From: Klebsormidium nitens
Lineage: Eukaryota; Streptophyta; Klebsormidiophyceae; Klebsormidiales; Klebsormidiaceae
DNA length: 64,000 nucleotides
Assembly (NCBI GenBank): GCA_000708835.1
Contig: DF237299.1
Coordinates: 21,264-85,263 of the forward strand
Reading direction: 5' to 3'
The position numbers and the translations under genes were made by a program. Shown one piece after another: positions 24,209 through 37,136 of the stretch. The first letter of the stretch is position 1. Each line of letters opens with the position of its first letter. The notes beneath the pieces are model-generated. The model saw only the letters and a program-made list of their open reading frames with translations, was not told the DNA's origin and made no database searches.

Positions 24209-27200
24209 TTAGTCCAATGAGAGCGGCCCTTCTGGTGTGCTTTGTTCCACCCACGCACTCTGCGGCATGGCCGCTTTCTCGATGATACTGTACACGACGT
24301 CCTCTGGAAGTGACCTGCAGGCTGGCTCGACTTTCAGCAGAGAGCAATATCATCTTCCAGATCGCAGCACTCATGTCAGCAAACGGAGACCATCGCCCGG
24401 CCTTCTGCGCGCTGCGCTGAGCACTCCGGATCTGCCGGCGTCCCAAATGGTGCGGAATTTGTGGGGGTTTGCAATGACTGGCAACGATGTCAAAGGCGCA
24501 TAAAAGATCCTGTGTCCTACCACTCGTCCAAAGCTTGCGCATGAGCACGTTGTCGGCTGCATTCCTTACCTGAAAGACGACCCCGATGGACTTCCCTCCG
24601 ATGCGGAACCCGCTTCTGATAACGTGCTCGCAGCCAAAAGGAGGAAACGCGTTGCATCCTGCACGGAGCGCTTGCACCGGTTTACTACCAAAGCTTTGGA
24701 GGGCGGAACCGAGACTTTGTCACATTCAGGTGGCTAAAATGCATACGATTTGACCTCCTGGGCTCCGCAACAATGGCTCTATCGATAAAACATCCATGAG
24801 AACTTTGTGGTGCGCTAAGGATCCTTTCGACCACTCATTGCATGCCGCGACAACAAACGCAGTGCAGCCCAAGAACAGCGAGCGGTCCAGCAGACATCCA
24901 GACCAGATGCACAACAATCAGGATCTTCCATCCTCCTCATCCGGCCAATCTCACTCTCGCACTCTCACGTGGGACCCTCAGGCAAGACACACGAAAACCA
25001 AAAGCTTCCATCAGGCAAGACACACGAAAACCAAAAGCTTCCATCCTCTCAACCGGCCATCCGCAAACGTTCTTACTCACCTTGAACCCCGGGGGAAACA
25101 ACCGGTGCCGCTCGTAGCTCCACTCCAGCGGCCGGAACTGCAGCACCTGGTTGCGCGTCCCGTGCTCGCCCCCCCCGGCCACCCCGAGCAGCACGCCGTG
25201 CCGCCGCGACACCGCCAACCCGGTCACCTGCACCACTAGTATCAGGCTCTTGTTTATTGCAATGTTGAGTCAGATTCTGCCCGGGGGCCGGGTGGGGTTG
25301 CATTGTGGGTTTACGGTGGACCATCTTAGCTCTGAACCGGGGGTTTTGATTCGACTGAGCCCGGGGAACTGTCTCGAACTGATGCAGCCCAAGCGTTTCT
25401 AATTTCACTGCTGCCAGAGAGGAGGCCTAACTGACGATAGTGGTGAGACATCATACCTGCAGCTGCCGCGCCGGCCCAAACATCATCCTGACCGGGTTCA
25501 GCACGAACATCTGCTGGGGGGGCGCGTTCGCAGGTGTCCCGGCCCCCGGCTTCTGCCACTTCCGGTAACCGGGGCAGTCTGCCTTGATGCACTGGAGCAC
25601 CGCGGTGTGGCCCTCGCCGCAGCCCCCCCCCCGGAACTGGGCGGCAGGACACGTGGACTCGTAGTCCGTGACGCGCACGGCTTGGGTTGCGTTGACGGGC
25701 CGGCGCAGGTCGACCGCGTGCAGGCGGGGGGGGTGGGCGGGCGCAGAGGTGGGGGACTCGGTGTAAAAGAGGAGATTGGGGTCTATGGGGGAGAACTGTG
25801 AGGAGTCGAACGGAAGGGTCAGCCGCACAACGTGTTGCTCGCAGCACGTGTCGGTGTGGGAGTCGCGCTTTCAGGCTATTGGTGAAGAGAGTAAATTCAA
25901 GAGTCTCGTAAGCAGTTACCTAGTAGAGACGTGAGGCTGCAGTTGTCAACGATTGGGTCAGGAGGGTAGCGATAGTTGAACTGGCGCTACGAGTCGAGCG
26001 GACGGTGTGGACGCTGCTCGAACGTTCACGCGATCGCAGCAGTTATATGTTGACGACCCTCCATTCCTTTGATGACTTTTGCTCCGCACCCATTCCTCTA
26101 CGAAATGGGACCTGTCAAAACGGAGGTCCAACTTTCCACTCTGTTTTTACATTCTCCAACCCTCATGCAAAGCCTTGTGACTTGGAGAGATCTCCATAAG
26201 AAAGACCATGTGTATCAACCCCAAGAGCAGTCGTTCAACTCATTCTCACCTGCAGCGCTAAGCAGGGGTGGTTGTGCGTGTACGTCCCGACCACCTCCGC
26301 GACCGCCACGTCACAGGGGCTGTTCCGCGTGGCGGCCCGCTTGCGCCCGGTGGGCGCCTTAACGCGCCACACGCGCACCACGTGGTCGGTGTCGCTGCTG
26401 GCGGCCAGCAGGTCCGAGCGGCTGTTCCAGGCGACGTACTGCGAGGACACGTGTCACGGTATCACTGGGCGGAACTTCCGAAGGCGAAATACCTTGGGTT
26501 TCCGATTTCGGGTGCTCAAGTTCCTCTTGTCCACTTTGAGAAAGAGTAGAGGGAAAGCAGAGGCTCGTTGTGCGCTTCGATGCCACGCAAACTTGCGCCA
26601 AGCATCGTGACTCCGGACGAAGATGCGCACGTGCAGCGCAGCAAACGCACAATTTCGTCACATGTGATGACTCACTTTGATACGAGCAACTCGTGGCTCG
26701 AGAACGGCGCTCGTGCAACTTCGCAATACTTCTCGTCAGAATGCGTTCCTAGTTTTCAAGATGGTCCAATCGTCGGCGTTCTCGGTCAACATTCGAAAGA
26801 CCTAAGGTTTGACTTGCAGCTCTTTTGTCAAACCTACTATTGGGTTCCAAAGGCTGCGAGCAAGGCCCCTGATCTGGAACCGTCGAATGGACGACAAGGG
26901 GAGGCATCGGACGGTTGGCTCAAAATCAAAAACCATATCGGAGAATCTGGAACCCGATTCCCAAGACGACGCAAAGAGCTATGGAATGAGGGGCTGGCCA
27001 CCGCACCTGGCAGCCTCTGTAGCCTCTGACGGACATGCGGTGCGACCTTTCGTGGATGCTGAGCGAGGCCATGTTGGCCGTGGAGTAGTTGTTCGCCTGG
27101 TCGAGCACCCACACCTGCAGTCACAAAACGGTCCGGTTCAACATCGATGCGTGACCACTTCTCTTGAGATCGTGCGAATCAAAGGCAGGGGCGGTCAATC

Positions 27201-30200
27201 CGCTCTCTGCTGCGAAGCGTTTTGCCCGTCCGCTCGACGAGCCTGTCTCCAAACAGAAAGTTCGGGTTGCTGTACTGCCGAAAGAACTCAGAAAGAGCGC
27301 CTCAAAGACGCCTAAGAAACGATACGCGGTGCTGCGCCAGAGAGCGCACGGCAAGGCGAGCAAGAAACATAACCGTCCTTGCAACGACGAGGGCCGAGCG
27401 TGCCTGCACGGTCTATCGGACGTGCTTGTCACGTCTTCGAAGCATCTCAATGAAGAAAGTTGAGCAGAAAAAGTGGCGATTCGCAAGGCAAGGCTCCCAG
27501 TGGTGACTCAGCCCTAGCTCCTTTTTGCCCGCTTGGACCGCATTGGCAACGAAAGGATGCCATTTCACCTAGCATCACCCTATCAAGTCTGCGTCAATGA
27601 ATGCTTCTCGGCGACCAGAAAGAGGGTCCTTACGCCCGCACTGTCGCCCACGACGGCCAGGAGCTTCCCGTCCGGCGAGGCGGCCACGCAGTTGAGCGGC
27701 GCCCTGAAGCGTCCGATGACGTCCGTCCACAGCTCCGCGCCGTCCGGACCACGCAAGCAAGGTGGTTCCCTGGAAACACGACCAAGGGCTCCTTTCCCGT
27801 TTCCTATTTTCTGACTTTTCATCGAACATCTTACCGCTTTGGTCGCTGTTGTCGTCTGTCTTTTCCAGGTCAATTCGATTCTGAAGCGCAAAGGGCGAGC
27901 GATGATGCAACGCTTGCTTCAGTATTCGAGCTTTAGCCCCTATGATTTTCACAACTATGAAAAGTGATCAAAGGGCCTGATTCTATCACCAAACCCACGA
28001 GTGCTTGAAACGCCCGTACACAGAAATGACGACCATCGTCACCCGCTGAGCGTTCTCTCACCGGCGATAGGCACCCGGTTGCCGGTCGTACGCAGGGGAG
28101 TAGTGCTTTTTCAAGCTGCCACTCAGAAAGGCTCTCATATCGATTGCTGCGGAGCCCGCAGTACTGGAGGAAGACGGTCCCGCTTCCCCCGGTCGGTTTG
28201 CCCGGGCGGCTCCAGCCCGGGGCACGTTGAACACGTACACGAAGCAGTCCTGACTCGCGACGAGCAGCTTCATCTGTAGGGCAGGCGCGCGCTGGGATTT
28301 GTGTTCAAGCATACCTCTGTCGAAGTGTTCGGTGTGTGTGGACGATTGTCAGGGACTGACCTTCATCCGGTGCGACGATACGTAGAACTCTGCTGGTGGT
28401 GGAAAGAGGGTTTGTGCGTGCTTCGTACTTCCATTTCCATGTACTGCACCTCCGTTCGGGCTATTCGGTTCGTGAGATGGTGTTGGCCGAATTCGACGAT
28501 TCCAGGGGAGAGCCTTCCAATAAGCAAGTGACGATTCTGCTGTCAGCAGAATGGACCACCGAAATTATTCGACTGACTCGTTGGCTTGATAAAGCAGACG
28601 GACGAAGCTACAGAGCACGTGTCCGACGCACCTCGTTTCCGCAGCGCCCGAACCTGACGCCGTTGTTCATCTGGCAAGATCCCACTCGAAACTCGGCGAC
28701 CTGCTGGAAGTTGACCCCTGTGCCTGCGTAGCCAAGACAGAACGAGCCCTTCGTGAAAACCCCAGAAGTGAGCCCCTGAAAGCATGCACGTTTCAAAGAG
28801 GCTGCCACAGGCGTCGGGCTTATTCACACCCCCAAGAAATGCACAATCGGGCTCCAGACCAAACCCTTGTTTCCGTAGCTTGTCGTGTGGCTTGATAAAT
28901 CTTCTGCTTGACCAGAACCTTCTTCCGGAGAAGGGAGGGGTCGATACAGTCGAAACAACATACTGTCTGGACATCAACGGAACCTATGGGCATAGAGCAG
29001 ATTTGTCGGCTGCACGGGGCTCACCCTTTTTGGCGTCTGGACGCAGTCGGAAAATCTTGAGCTCCCGGGTGCCCACGGCTCCAAAAAGGTCTTCGTGGCG
29101 AGCGATGCTGCGGAGAATGAGAAAAATATGGATGATTGACGTTACCTCAAAGTTAAGCATTACTTCGAATGGTGGAGGCATCACTTGCAACGAAAAGCAG
29201 AATAAGCTCGGATTTGATCGGAACACACCTCCATTAAGATCAGGCAACCAGTTCGACGCAACATACAAGATAGACTCACCTCAATAGAAGAAGAGATAGA
29301 TTTATATTTCTTGAACATCGCCGGTGTTCATCGCCCGTGATCTTTCGAACACTCCAACTTCGAACAACCCGATAAATCAGCCTTTACTTAATCACATCTA
29401 TCTCTTCTTACCTATACGGCTTGAAGCCTAAGTCCACTGCAGTGACCAGTACTCGCTCCGCCAGGTCATAAAGAACGGCAAACTTCCCCTCTGCACAAGG
29501 GACCACAAGATTGAAGAAAATTGAGCGCCTGAGTGGTTCTCAATACAGGGCGGCTTATCTGATGCCTTAAAGCAGCCCCTGTGACAGACTTTTGAAACTT
29601 CTAATCCTGAAGCAACCAGTTTGAGCGCCTCCAAGCTTAGATGCGCCTTTGCGCGTGTTCCTCAACAGCGTAACCTGCTACAAATCAAGAGAGGCCTGAC
29701 ATGATCGTCACAAAATGACCAATGCGTGCATCGTATAGTGACAGGTATTGCACAGAGGAATGCATGAAAGCGACACTTGCCTGTGAAGAGAAGGCTGTCG
29801 CTGTCTATGTCCGCCAGGCTCAGAGCGTCGCAGCACCTGTACAAGGATGAAGCAGAGCTGGTAAACTGGTGCAAACATGAGAAACAGATGAGATGGCCCA
29901 TCGAACACCAATCATTCTGAAAGGGACTGGACCGACTCTGTTTTACACTTACAAGTGTGAAAGAGACCATTAAGTGGAGTCGATGAATGGGCATGCGAGC
30001 GCGTAACGATCAGAAATTAGCAACGAAGATGCCTTGACAACAGACGTCTGCATGCTAAACCACCATAGTGGTCCTTTGAAGGGTCTCCTGTTCTTGAGGG
30101 TGGTTTCAAGAACTCAATTTAGATATCTGCCTGGAAGGTTTGATGGCAGGCACCTGACACAACATTGTTGATTCAGGAAGTGCCAGGATGAAAACCACTG

Positions 30201-31068
30201 CGGAAAGATGCGGGAGACCTCGACGGTTAGAACCTTGTCACGTCAACAGGCTGCTGGCTTGAGGAGGGAACCAAGAACCTCTGAATCCAACCAACACAGA
30301 TGTTCACTGCTGTGCGATTGCAAAGGTTTTGCTAGCATTTGACGAACTTTCCGGCACTAAATTTGGCAGCATTGTTTTCCCTTGAAAGTGGCCTTCTCAA
30401 GACAATTGCATCCTTACTGCAGCCACTAGGGCAAAGTTCCACTCGTATGAGAGGGGCTAATAAATTCTATAATGCCAAGACCCACACATACAGAGCACTA
30501 ACTGTAAATGAGCAAGGATTCCAAGCGAAGGCCAAGTTTGAGCTTCCAAAAGGAAATTTCATACTAAAGCAACATGAGGTATGGATGGAGGTATCTTGGC
30601 GGGTTTCCAAGCTTAATCAGATGGGTACAAAACACGGGTGAAAATGCTGCTGAGAAGCCGATTGCCTTACTGGTGGTGTGGAACGGAGGTGTGGACCCCA
30701 TGGTGTTCTACGTCCCCCGCCTCCGCCAGCAGCAAATTCAGCCCTCCAGCAGGCTGCCCTATCTCCGAGTCAGAATCAAAAGAGTCCACCACGACCAACG
30801 AGTCATCCTCGGAGTCGGTCACCAAATCCTCGTCACTCAAAAAGGAGAGGTCGTCATCGGAATGCAGCTCGTTGACACCAAGCATCGCCGCGAAATCCTC
30901 GTAATCCTCAACCTCATAGTCTTCGTCTTCCTCGGAATCGTAGGCAGCGTTCAGCAAGCCTGGCAGGGCGTTGGCGGGATCCTCATGCGCCATTGCTCCT
31001 GCTTCCTGCTGCGCGCCAAGCAGAAAGTTGCACGAAAACTTCTCGGACGAGCTCATTGACATTGTCAT
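24209..31068 (-). CDS. WD40-repeat (beta-propeller) protein with acidic N-terminus
   Basis: Thirteen exons sum to 2,100 nt (about 699 aa): 30671..31068, 29781..29836, 29412..29490, 29025..29107, 28632..28717, 28062..28273, 27634..27769, 27007..27114, 26250..26438, 25457..25867, 25081..25227, 24570..24658, 24209..24314. The start at 31068 opens a 130-residue leader packed with Asp and Glu (DSEEDEDYEVEDYEDF). WD-type blades follow: EGKFAVLYDL, TRELKIFRL, MKLLVASQDCFVYVFNV, VAASPDGKLLAVVGDSAGVW, and DLLAASSDTDHVVRVWRV. A Cys-containing insert (YESTCPAAQFRGGGCGEG) interrupts the later blades. The C-terminus carries FPPGFKDATRFLLLAASTL, then SLPEDVVYSIIEKAAMPQSAW, an F-box/SOCS-box-like pair of helices that could recruit an E3, which is inference. 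Intron 2 uses a GC donor (CACAG|GCAAGT). It is divergent from the RING E3 gene at 31569. Exact function unknown. Confidence 0.82.
24978..25043. repeat. 33-bp perfect tandem duplication in a WD40-gene intron
   Basis: Two adjacent identical 33-bp copies (24978..25010 and 25011..25043), each containing ggcaagacacacgaaaacca. They sit just downstream, in transcript sense, of the donor of exon 25081..25227, within the intron. Confidence 0.95.
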
Positions 31069-31568
31069 GAGTCATGTGCAAGAAGGGCATCGGGGAAGCT
31101 GGCAGTGGGGGAAGCCTGAGGCTGAGGTCCATCCCCTCCCACGTGGTCTACAGAGCTAATGTCAGTCGTTGGATGAGACAAGGTCAAGCCCTGGACGGCT
31201 GCAAAAGTCTCCAAACTTTTGGTCCACCTGGATCGAGCTGTCTTGAGAGCTTTGCACTGTGCAGGCTGGCCCACTACTAGTGTAGCTTCACTAATGATCA
31301 GGGCTCTGCATGCTGTTCTGGAGCGGTGGAGAGGAGGCGCAGAGAGAGAGAGAGAGCTTGAGGGCTTGAGGGGCAGCTGAGCAGCTCCCTGCTTAGGAAA
31401 CTGCGCTACGTCAGAACCCGTTCAAAGCATGGCACTGGAGCTCCTCCACAAGATTGGTGAGGCTCAGCACCCATGATTTGAGCACCCTTAAAGCAAACGG
31501 ACCCTTCTAAAAAGTTGAAGGGCCGGGGGTTTGTCTTTGAGTCGGGCTCTTCTCCTGTGCCTTGGAAT
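31069..31568. promoter_or_regulatory. Divergent promoter spacer, WD40 / RING E3 genes
   Basis: The 500 bp between the ATG of the WD40 gene (31068, minus) and the ATG of the RING E3 gene (31569, plus). It must contain both transcription starts. It holds a short GA dinucleotide tract at 31341..31354. No other gene was seen. Confidence 0.5.
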
Positions 31569-34500
31569 ATGGGGGCGGCCGTCAGCCGGCACCACCGGTT
31601 CCCCGCCGCCGTGCGCACAAACGTGGACCCAGAGTTGGGGCTCATTGAAGCCAGCAGCCAGGTCACGCCCCTGGATGTACGTGTCAACCTGCCTGAGCCA
31701 TCCCCCGTAAGTTACTTCAGTCATACTTGAGAAAGTGAAAAGGTCAGGTTCTGCATAATACAAGCATCTCAACTGTTTCAGCATACTGGAGAGCATGGTT
31801 CTAAGGAGCAGCTATCTTGTGAAAGTTGAGTCTGGATACTTCAGGCTGCCACGAAATCGTTGTGCGGGCTGTCCGAGAGCTATGCAATTTCAAGGCTTCT
31901 ATTGAGTGCGCAGTATAGGATACCCCCTCATTGGCAGACCAAGTTTTAGAGGATCAGCAGACCGCATTCTTTGTCTGAAATGCTGAGTCATGTATTTCAG
32001 CTGCCCAAGCTACGCCCTACGCGCACCATCAAGTCGAGCGTCAACCTAAAGAAGCAGTCCCTGAGGCTCAAACTGGACAAAACTCGCACGCTGCTGCCTG
32101 GCCAAGCCCCAAAGTTCCAGCTAGCGTTTGAATTAGACGCGCTGGAAGCGTGCAAGTGAGTCTGCCCGCCCGTAAATTGCCAGATCTCAAGAGGTTGAGG
32201 ACAGTCAAATGGCCTTCAGCAGCAAGATGCATGCGTGTCCATTGTTTGATTCCAGCATTCATGCCAAAGTTGCAGAGGGCTGGAAGCAGGAGCAAACAGA
32301 GGAAAGTGATTACAATGCTCGTTGCGTTATGGTTGCAGGGTCACTGCGTATGTCCTAGGCTATGAGAAATCGGCGAAAGCGGGGGCAGCTCCGGGCACGG
32401 TTCCAACCAGGTGCGGATTCCCTGCGGTTGCAACCTTCTTGCTGCTTACTCCCCTGCTTTGGAAGGGCCACTGTTAAGAAAAGCTCTCTTTGTAGTGTGT
32501 GACCAACAATGTTGAGATGCTTTGGGGGCCTCCTTTTGATGCTCAGTATACATGAAGTGTCGCTAGTAGCATTGAAGCAGTCGTCCATTTGTTGTGTTGA
32601 TCCAGAGTGTGGCATCTTTGCCTTTTGATAGCTTTTTGGACTCCTCTTCCTTTCACCTGGTAATGAGGATGGAAACTTTCTCTATGTTCAATTGAGCCTC
32701 TTGGGCACTTTGATCCGCACCTCGGGCAACGCCATGTGCTTGCAATTTGTCAGCATTTAACGCGGTCATTTCCTTTTGCAGAATCAAGTCGAAGCACACG
32801 AAGTCTGGCGTAGTCGTGGCCAACTTTGGCAGGGGCCTCGCTCACCAGTTCGAGCACCCCCCTGGGACGGGCCTGACGATACCCATCCCTGAGGTGCGTG
32901 CACTAGGATCATTGTCAAGCCTCTGGGTTAGGTGCTCTGTTTCATATAACCAGGAGGTTTGGACAGGAGCGTTAGACAGGAGCGTCAATCAACTTTCGAT
33001 TTACCGAAGTTTCTCGGATCAGTCTGAGAGGCCTCGAGGGCCTTGGTGGCAGTTTGAAGATAACAAAGAATGTACATGTGATGATCCTTGACGCTCCTGT
33101 TGCTGAGGTATGGACTGGATGATGATAGCCCTGTTAAGTCCGCTCTGAACTCTGCACTGATGCTCCCCTACTGCTTTTTTGTAGGGGGAGCCGCTGCTTT
33201 CCAAGTCCGGGAAAACGATCTACCCTTTGGTCATCAGGGTAGAGACTGTAGGCGAACAGGTACGGGCTCACTTCTTTGACTGCCAACCGCAAACGACCAA
33301 GTACCGTATTCCTGCCAGTAATCTGATTGCGAGGCAGTATGGCACATGTTTTGCAGTCGTCATTTCCAGATCCTTGTTTCATGGCTGCATTCCAGTTGAC
33401 GGCAGGGGATGCATCTGATTTGGAGGCTTTATAGAAGCTTTTACCTGTACCCTGATGGTTTTTTATCTGAGAAAATCCAATGAACTTTTTGTTGCAGGTC
33501 GTTGCACGAGGGGGAAAAGAGAATGTCGAGCCCCAGCAGGTATGTATTCTCGTCTCTGAGTAGCATGTTCATATTATCTACTGTCATGCGGGTCATTGGC
33601 AGCAACTCAGAACCCCAGCGTTCCAGAGATGCGAGTCTACTGCTTAGGGAAGCTTTAAAGATTCGTCCTGGCTTCATCGGTTTGGGGAACTTCTTGATGA
33701 ACAACCTGTGGCGCATGCAGGGGCAAGAACAGGGCCAGCAGGAGAAGAAGGTTGCTGCGCAAGTGCAAACGACATTTGCCACGCTAGTGAAGCAGGTGGG
33801 CCTCAAAACTGATCCAGGGTCTCCTCCATATGCCTGCTGTTCTCCTGTTGGCTGGGCATGATTGTGCGCCCCCGCTTATCTTGGCGCATTCCCAAAAGAT
33901 CTTTCAGTTTGTGCATCTGAGCGTTTGGGCTCCGACTGCATCTTGCAGCTGACTCCTCATATAGATCTGCAGAATTTGAGGCATATTTCGATAGGCTATG
34001 CAAAAGCGGAAGCGTCACTCGAGTATTGACACCCCGCTCTTTGCATGATGTCGCCCCATCAAACTTTACCCAAGCTTTTGCGTCTTTCGATTTCTGAACA
34101 TCACTGACTCGGCTGGGTTGATGCATTCACTCCTTTCTCACGCCGGAAAACACTGACTGATCTTCCGCTTGGTGTTCGAAAGCATCCTTCAGCTTCTGAC
34201 GGCCGCCAAAACTAGCTCACCATCTGGCTTCCAAACATCCGAGTTCGCTCTCGCTCGTCCGCAGGCGGACGGCAGCTTCGAGGCGCAGGTGGCGAAGCAG
34301 GTCCTGTGGGCGCACGGGACGTCGTACGTTCTGCACGAGATTTTCGGGATCGACCGGAACCCCGAGAGCAGCCTCGCGGGCGCTGACGATGCGGGCAACA
34401 AGGTGCGCGTCCCGTCTAGTTTGTGCGCGAACAGCCATTTGCTGCTGAGGCCGTTTTGGGTGCAGGGGCCCCATTACTCGCTGAGGCTCGGAGACGCTCC

Positions 34501-35171
34501 TGCTTTTGGGACCGTTTGCGATAGCCTTCCTGTAGTTGATTGCGAAGAACCTTGGATCGCCTTGTCGAGACCCACAAGAAGCTCTGGCCTCAGTCGAAAT
34601 TGCTTCAGCTCTGTTCTTTCCTGCTGTATGACGGAGTCCGGGTGAACCGCACTGGCTCGGGGTAAAGTCTTCACTACACCGACAATTTGCAGATGGAAAC
34701 GAAAGACCATTGGTTTCCTTTGCCCCCCAGGAGTGCGTCATCTGCCTAACAGAGATCCGGGACACGCTGGCGCTGCCGTGCCGGCACCTGTGCATGTGCG
34801 CCGACTGCGCCAAGGCGCTGCGGTACCAGACCAACAAGTGCCCCATCTGGTGCGACGCATCCCTTTCCCACTCGCTTGATTAGCCTTGTGGCTAGGAGGC
34901 TTCCTTTATCTTTGAAGTCCAAATCGCTGCCATGCGTGCGCATCTAGGGACTGCCATCGAGCCCGCTCCTTGATGGTTTCAGATGTTGGGCTGTATGCGA
35001 AAGGGGCCGGTTGTACTTAGTCAGGGCATGTCCTTCTTTGTGCTTCATTGACAGCACTGCTTCTGGACCGCGCCTTGATTGCTGACGTCATCGCTTACCT
35101 GCAGCCGTTGTGTGGTGGAGTCGCTTCTCGTGATCCGGGTTTCAAACGGCAAAGCGGGGACGGCAAGGTGA
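31569..35171 (+). CDS. RING-type E3 ubiquitin ligase, LUL/MGRN1 family
   Basis: Ten exons sum to 993 nt (330 aa): 31569..31706, 32001..32155, 32339..32410, 32782..32893, 33185..33259, 33498..33539, 33721..33795, 34265..34402, 34731..34849, 35105..35171 (TGA). MGAAVS at the start fits an N-myristoylation site (Gly2, Ser6), as in plant LOG2/LUL ligases, pointing to membrane attachment. The middle is the conserved substrate-binding region of the family (KKQSLRLKLD, PKFQLAFELDA, VTAYVLGYEKS, GEPLLSKSGKTIYPLVIRVE). The C-terminal RING is complete: ECVICL, CRHLCMC, CADC, KCPICR, a C3HC4 pattern that would bind an E2. Family members ubiquitinate membrane or transport-related targets; the substrate here is unknown. 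The MG start is preferred over a longer in-frame ORF because it restores the myristoylation motif. Confidence 0.92.
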
Positions 35172-36249
35172 CGGGGGAGTGGGTGCGGTCGGTAGAGGGT
35201 CTCAGAAGGGACCTTTCGCACCTGTAAAGCACTAGCACGAGCACAAAAAGGCCTCTCTACGCCTTGCAGGCGGACGCCGTCAGGTCTGAACCAATAAATT
35301 GATTCTTACGGGTCCGATCAGCTTGCCCAGATCCAAGTGACAGCAACTTCTATCACATGTTGGATTCAGACTGGTAGGCGGGCTTTAGGGGTAGATAAAA
35401 GAGGGGGCTACAAAGAACCACTACCCTCGCCAGTTGCATGTCGAGCTTTTGGGAGCTCGCGAAGAGTTTGTACATACGCCTAATCTTGATTCTTAGCTGC
35501 AGGACATTCAGAAAGGAGGACCTTTCCGTATGCTCGAGAAGGGCTCTGAAAGCTCTCAGTCAAGCATACGCAGCGACTAATAAGTGGTTCTGCTGAGTAG
35601 GTACAGACTGAATGAAATTGGATCGATCGAACGTGTTGGATTTGACCTAGGCTTGCCAATAGCAACGAATTGAAGCATTTGCTGCCATGTTGGAAGCCAT
35701 CTGCTGCATTGTTGGTTTAATTATTGCTTTACAGAGCTTGCTTGTCAAATATATCGCATGGCAAAGTAATGTGGTCATTTCCTTTGATGATTCATGCCAT
35801 GGGCTTGAACACATTGAGCTATGCATGCATGGCTCAATCAACGGCACAAGACCTTATATGAGGCAACGGGTTCGGAGCCTGTGCGCTCAATGCCACTGGC
35901 GTCGAGTCCTCACATGACAGGAGCCTCTCACAGCATGACTTTCAAGTGGCTGAACCTGCCACCTGCTTCATCACAATCTGACATACCTTCACTTGCCGAC
36001 TCTAGAACAGCTAAAACTCCATTGCTTCCTCGTTCACCTCGTGTGCTGGGTTGCTAATGATGCCAGGAGTCTGGTGCACAATGTCCCCGCATTACTTATA
36101 GTGACAGTCTTACTGTAGTAGATACGGTATGCTCAGCCCGAGTCGATCAGCCCTGCATACTATTAAAGGGTCTTCTCTTCGTCTGAAGAGCAATGCAGAG
36201 ACACAGGGGAGACACAGAGAGTGGCAATTGTGTCTGGGCGGTCACATCT

Positions 36250-36630
36250 GGGCGGTCACATCTACGACTTTGAAAAAGTTCGGGGCTCCCGAAAAAGAAA
36301 AGTTCGGTACCGTATAACGCCTTTCGGTCACATCATATAAGCTGGTGCTTCGGGACTACCGGAACCTGGCAAGGGGGAAGTACAAGAGGTCCCCCTTGAA
36401 ACCCGCGGATCCACTACAGTTTGCCCGCGGAGGCTGTCTACCGTCGAAACTTTTAGTACGGCTCCGGAAAAGTTCGGGAGTCCCGAAGTATGTTCGGGAC
36501 CACCGTAGAAAATGTCCGCGATGTTTTTCGGTAGTCCCGAAGCTGTTTTTTTCACCGTCGGGGGAAAAAAGTCCCGAACTTTTCAAAGTTCGAGACTACC
36601 GAACCTCGAAAATCTTAGATGTGACCGCCC
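36250..36630. mobile_element. MITE-like element, 14-bp perfect terminal inverted repeats
   Basis: The ends are gggcggtcacatct (36250..36263) and its exact reverse complement agatgtgaccgccc (36617..36630). The left end is duplicated immediately outside the element (36236..36249). Inside, short palindromic units built on aaagttcggg and tcccgaac recur (for example near 36469..36490 and 36567..36595), so the single strand would fold extensively. There is no coding capacity. The size and architecture fit a non-autonomous DNA transposon. Confidence 0.7.
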
Positions 36631-36913
36631 TATCATGTCACACATGGCGAGATGGCGCCGCCCTTCATCTACCTGGAAGATTTCATGCAGAATTCAGCAG
36701 GGTCACCGGCTACGGTATCCGAGGGTACAGCTAGAATAGACATTTCTCCTTCGCTCAGTGGATTTCAAGTTTTCGGAGTTACAGTGTTCAACGTTTGCTT
36801 TAGCTAGGTTAGAGAGAGTAGCAGTATCTCATACTAGATGTTCGAACTCGATCGAATCTTGTGTTGACACCATTCGGGCCCATGGCGCAAGCTACGGTCC
36901 TTATAATAGACGT

Positions 36914-36940
36914 ATGAATGAATGAATGAATGAATGAATG
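36914..36940. repeat. (ATGA)n microsatellite
   Basis: About 6.75 uninterrupted copies of the tetranucleotide atga (equally aatg), ending just before cgtattcc. Confidence 0.95.
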
Positions 36941-37097
36941 CGTATTCCGTATGGTTGTCCCCGTGGTTGTCCTATAGAGATCGAAGTTCCGGCGGAATAA
37001 CCGGTCACTTTCGCCCCACGTCTTTCCACCTTTGCTGATCGATTCCCCAACCGCTTTCATTTACCGCCGGCCAAATGGCGTCCTACATCCTGTGAAT

Positions 37098-37136
37098 TTA
37101 GGGTTTTGCTTTTGCATCCTAGAGCTATTAGGGTTT
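37098..37136 (+). promoter_or_regulatory. Paired telo-box motifs upstream of Nudix gene
   Basis: Two copies of ttagggttt (reverse complement aaaccctaa) at 37098..37106 and 37128..37136, 30 bp apart, about 410 bp before the Nudix start codon. In plants this motif (telo box, bound by TRB/Myb-type factors) occurs in promoters of translation-related and organellar genes. Its function here is inferred from motif and position only. Confidence 0.45.

Noticed and set aside
30339-30641. Plus-strand 100-codon open frame
   Set aside because: It lies in the first intron of the minus-strand WD40 gene, with no splice sites or similarity to a known protein.
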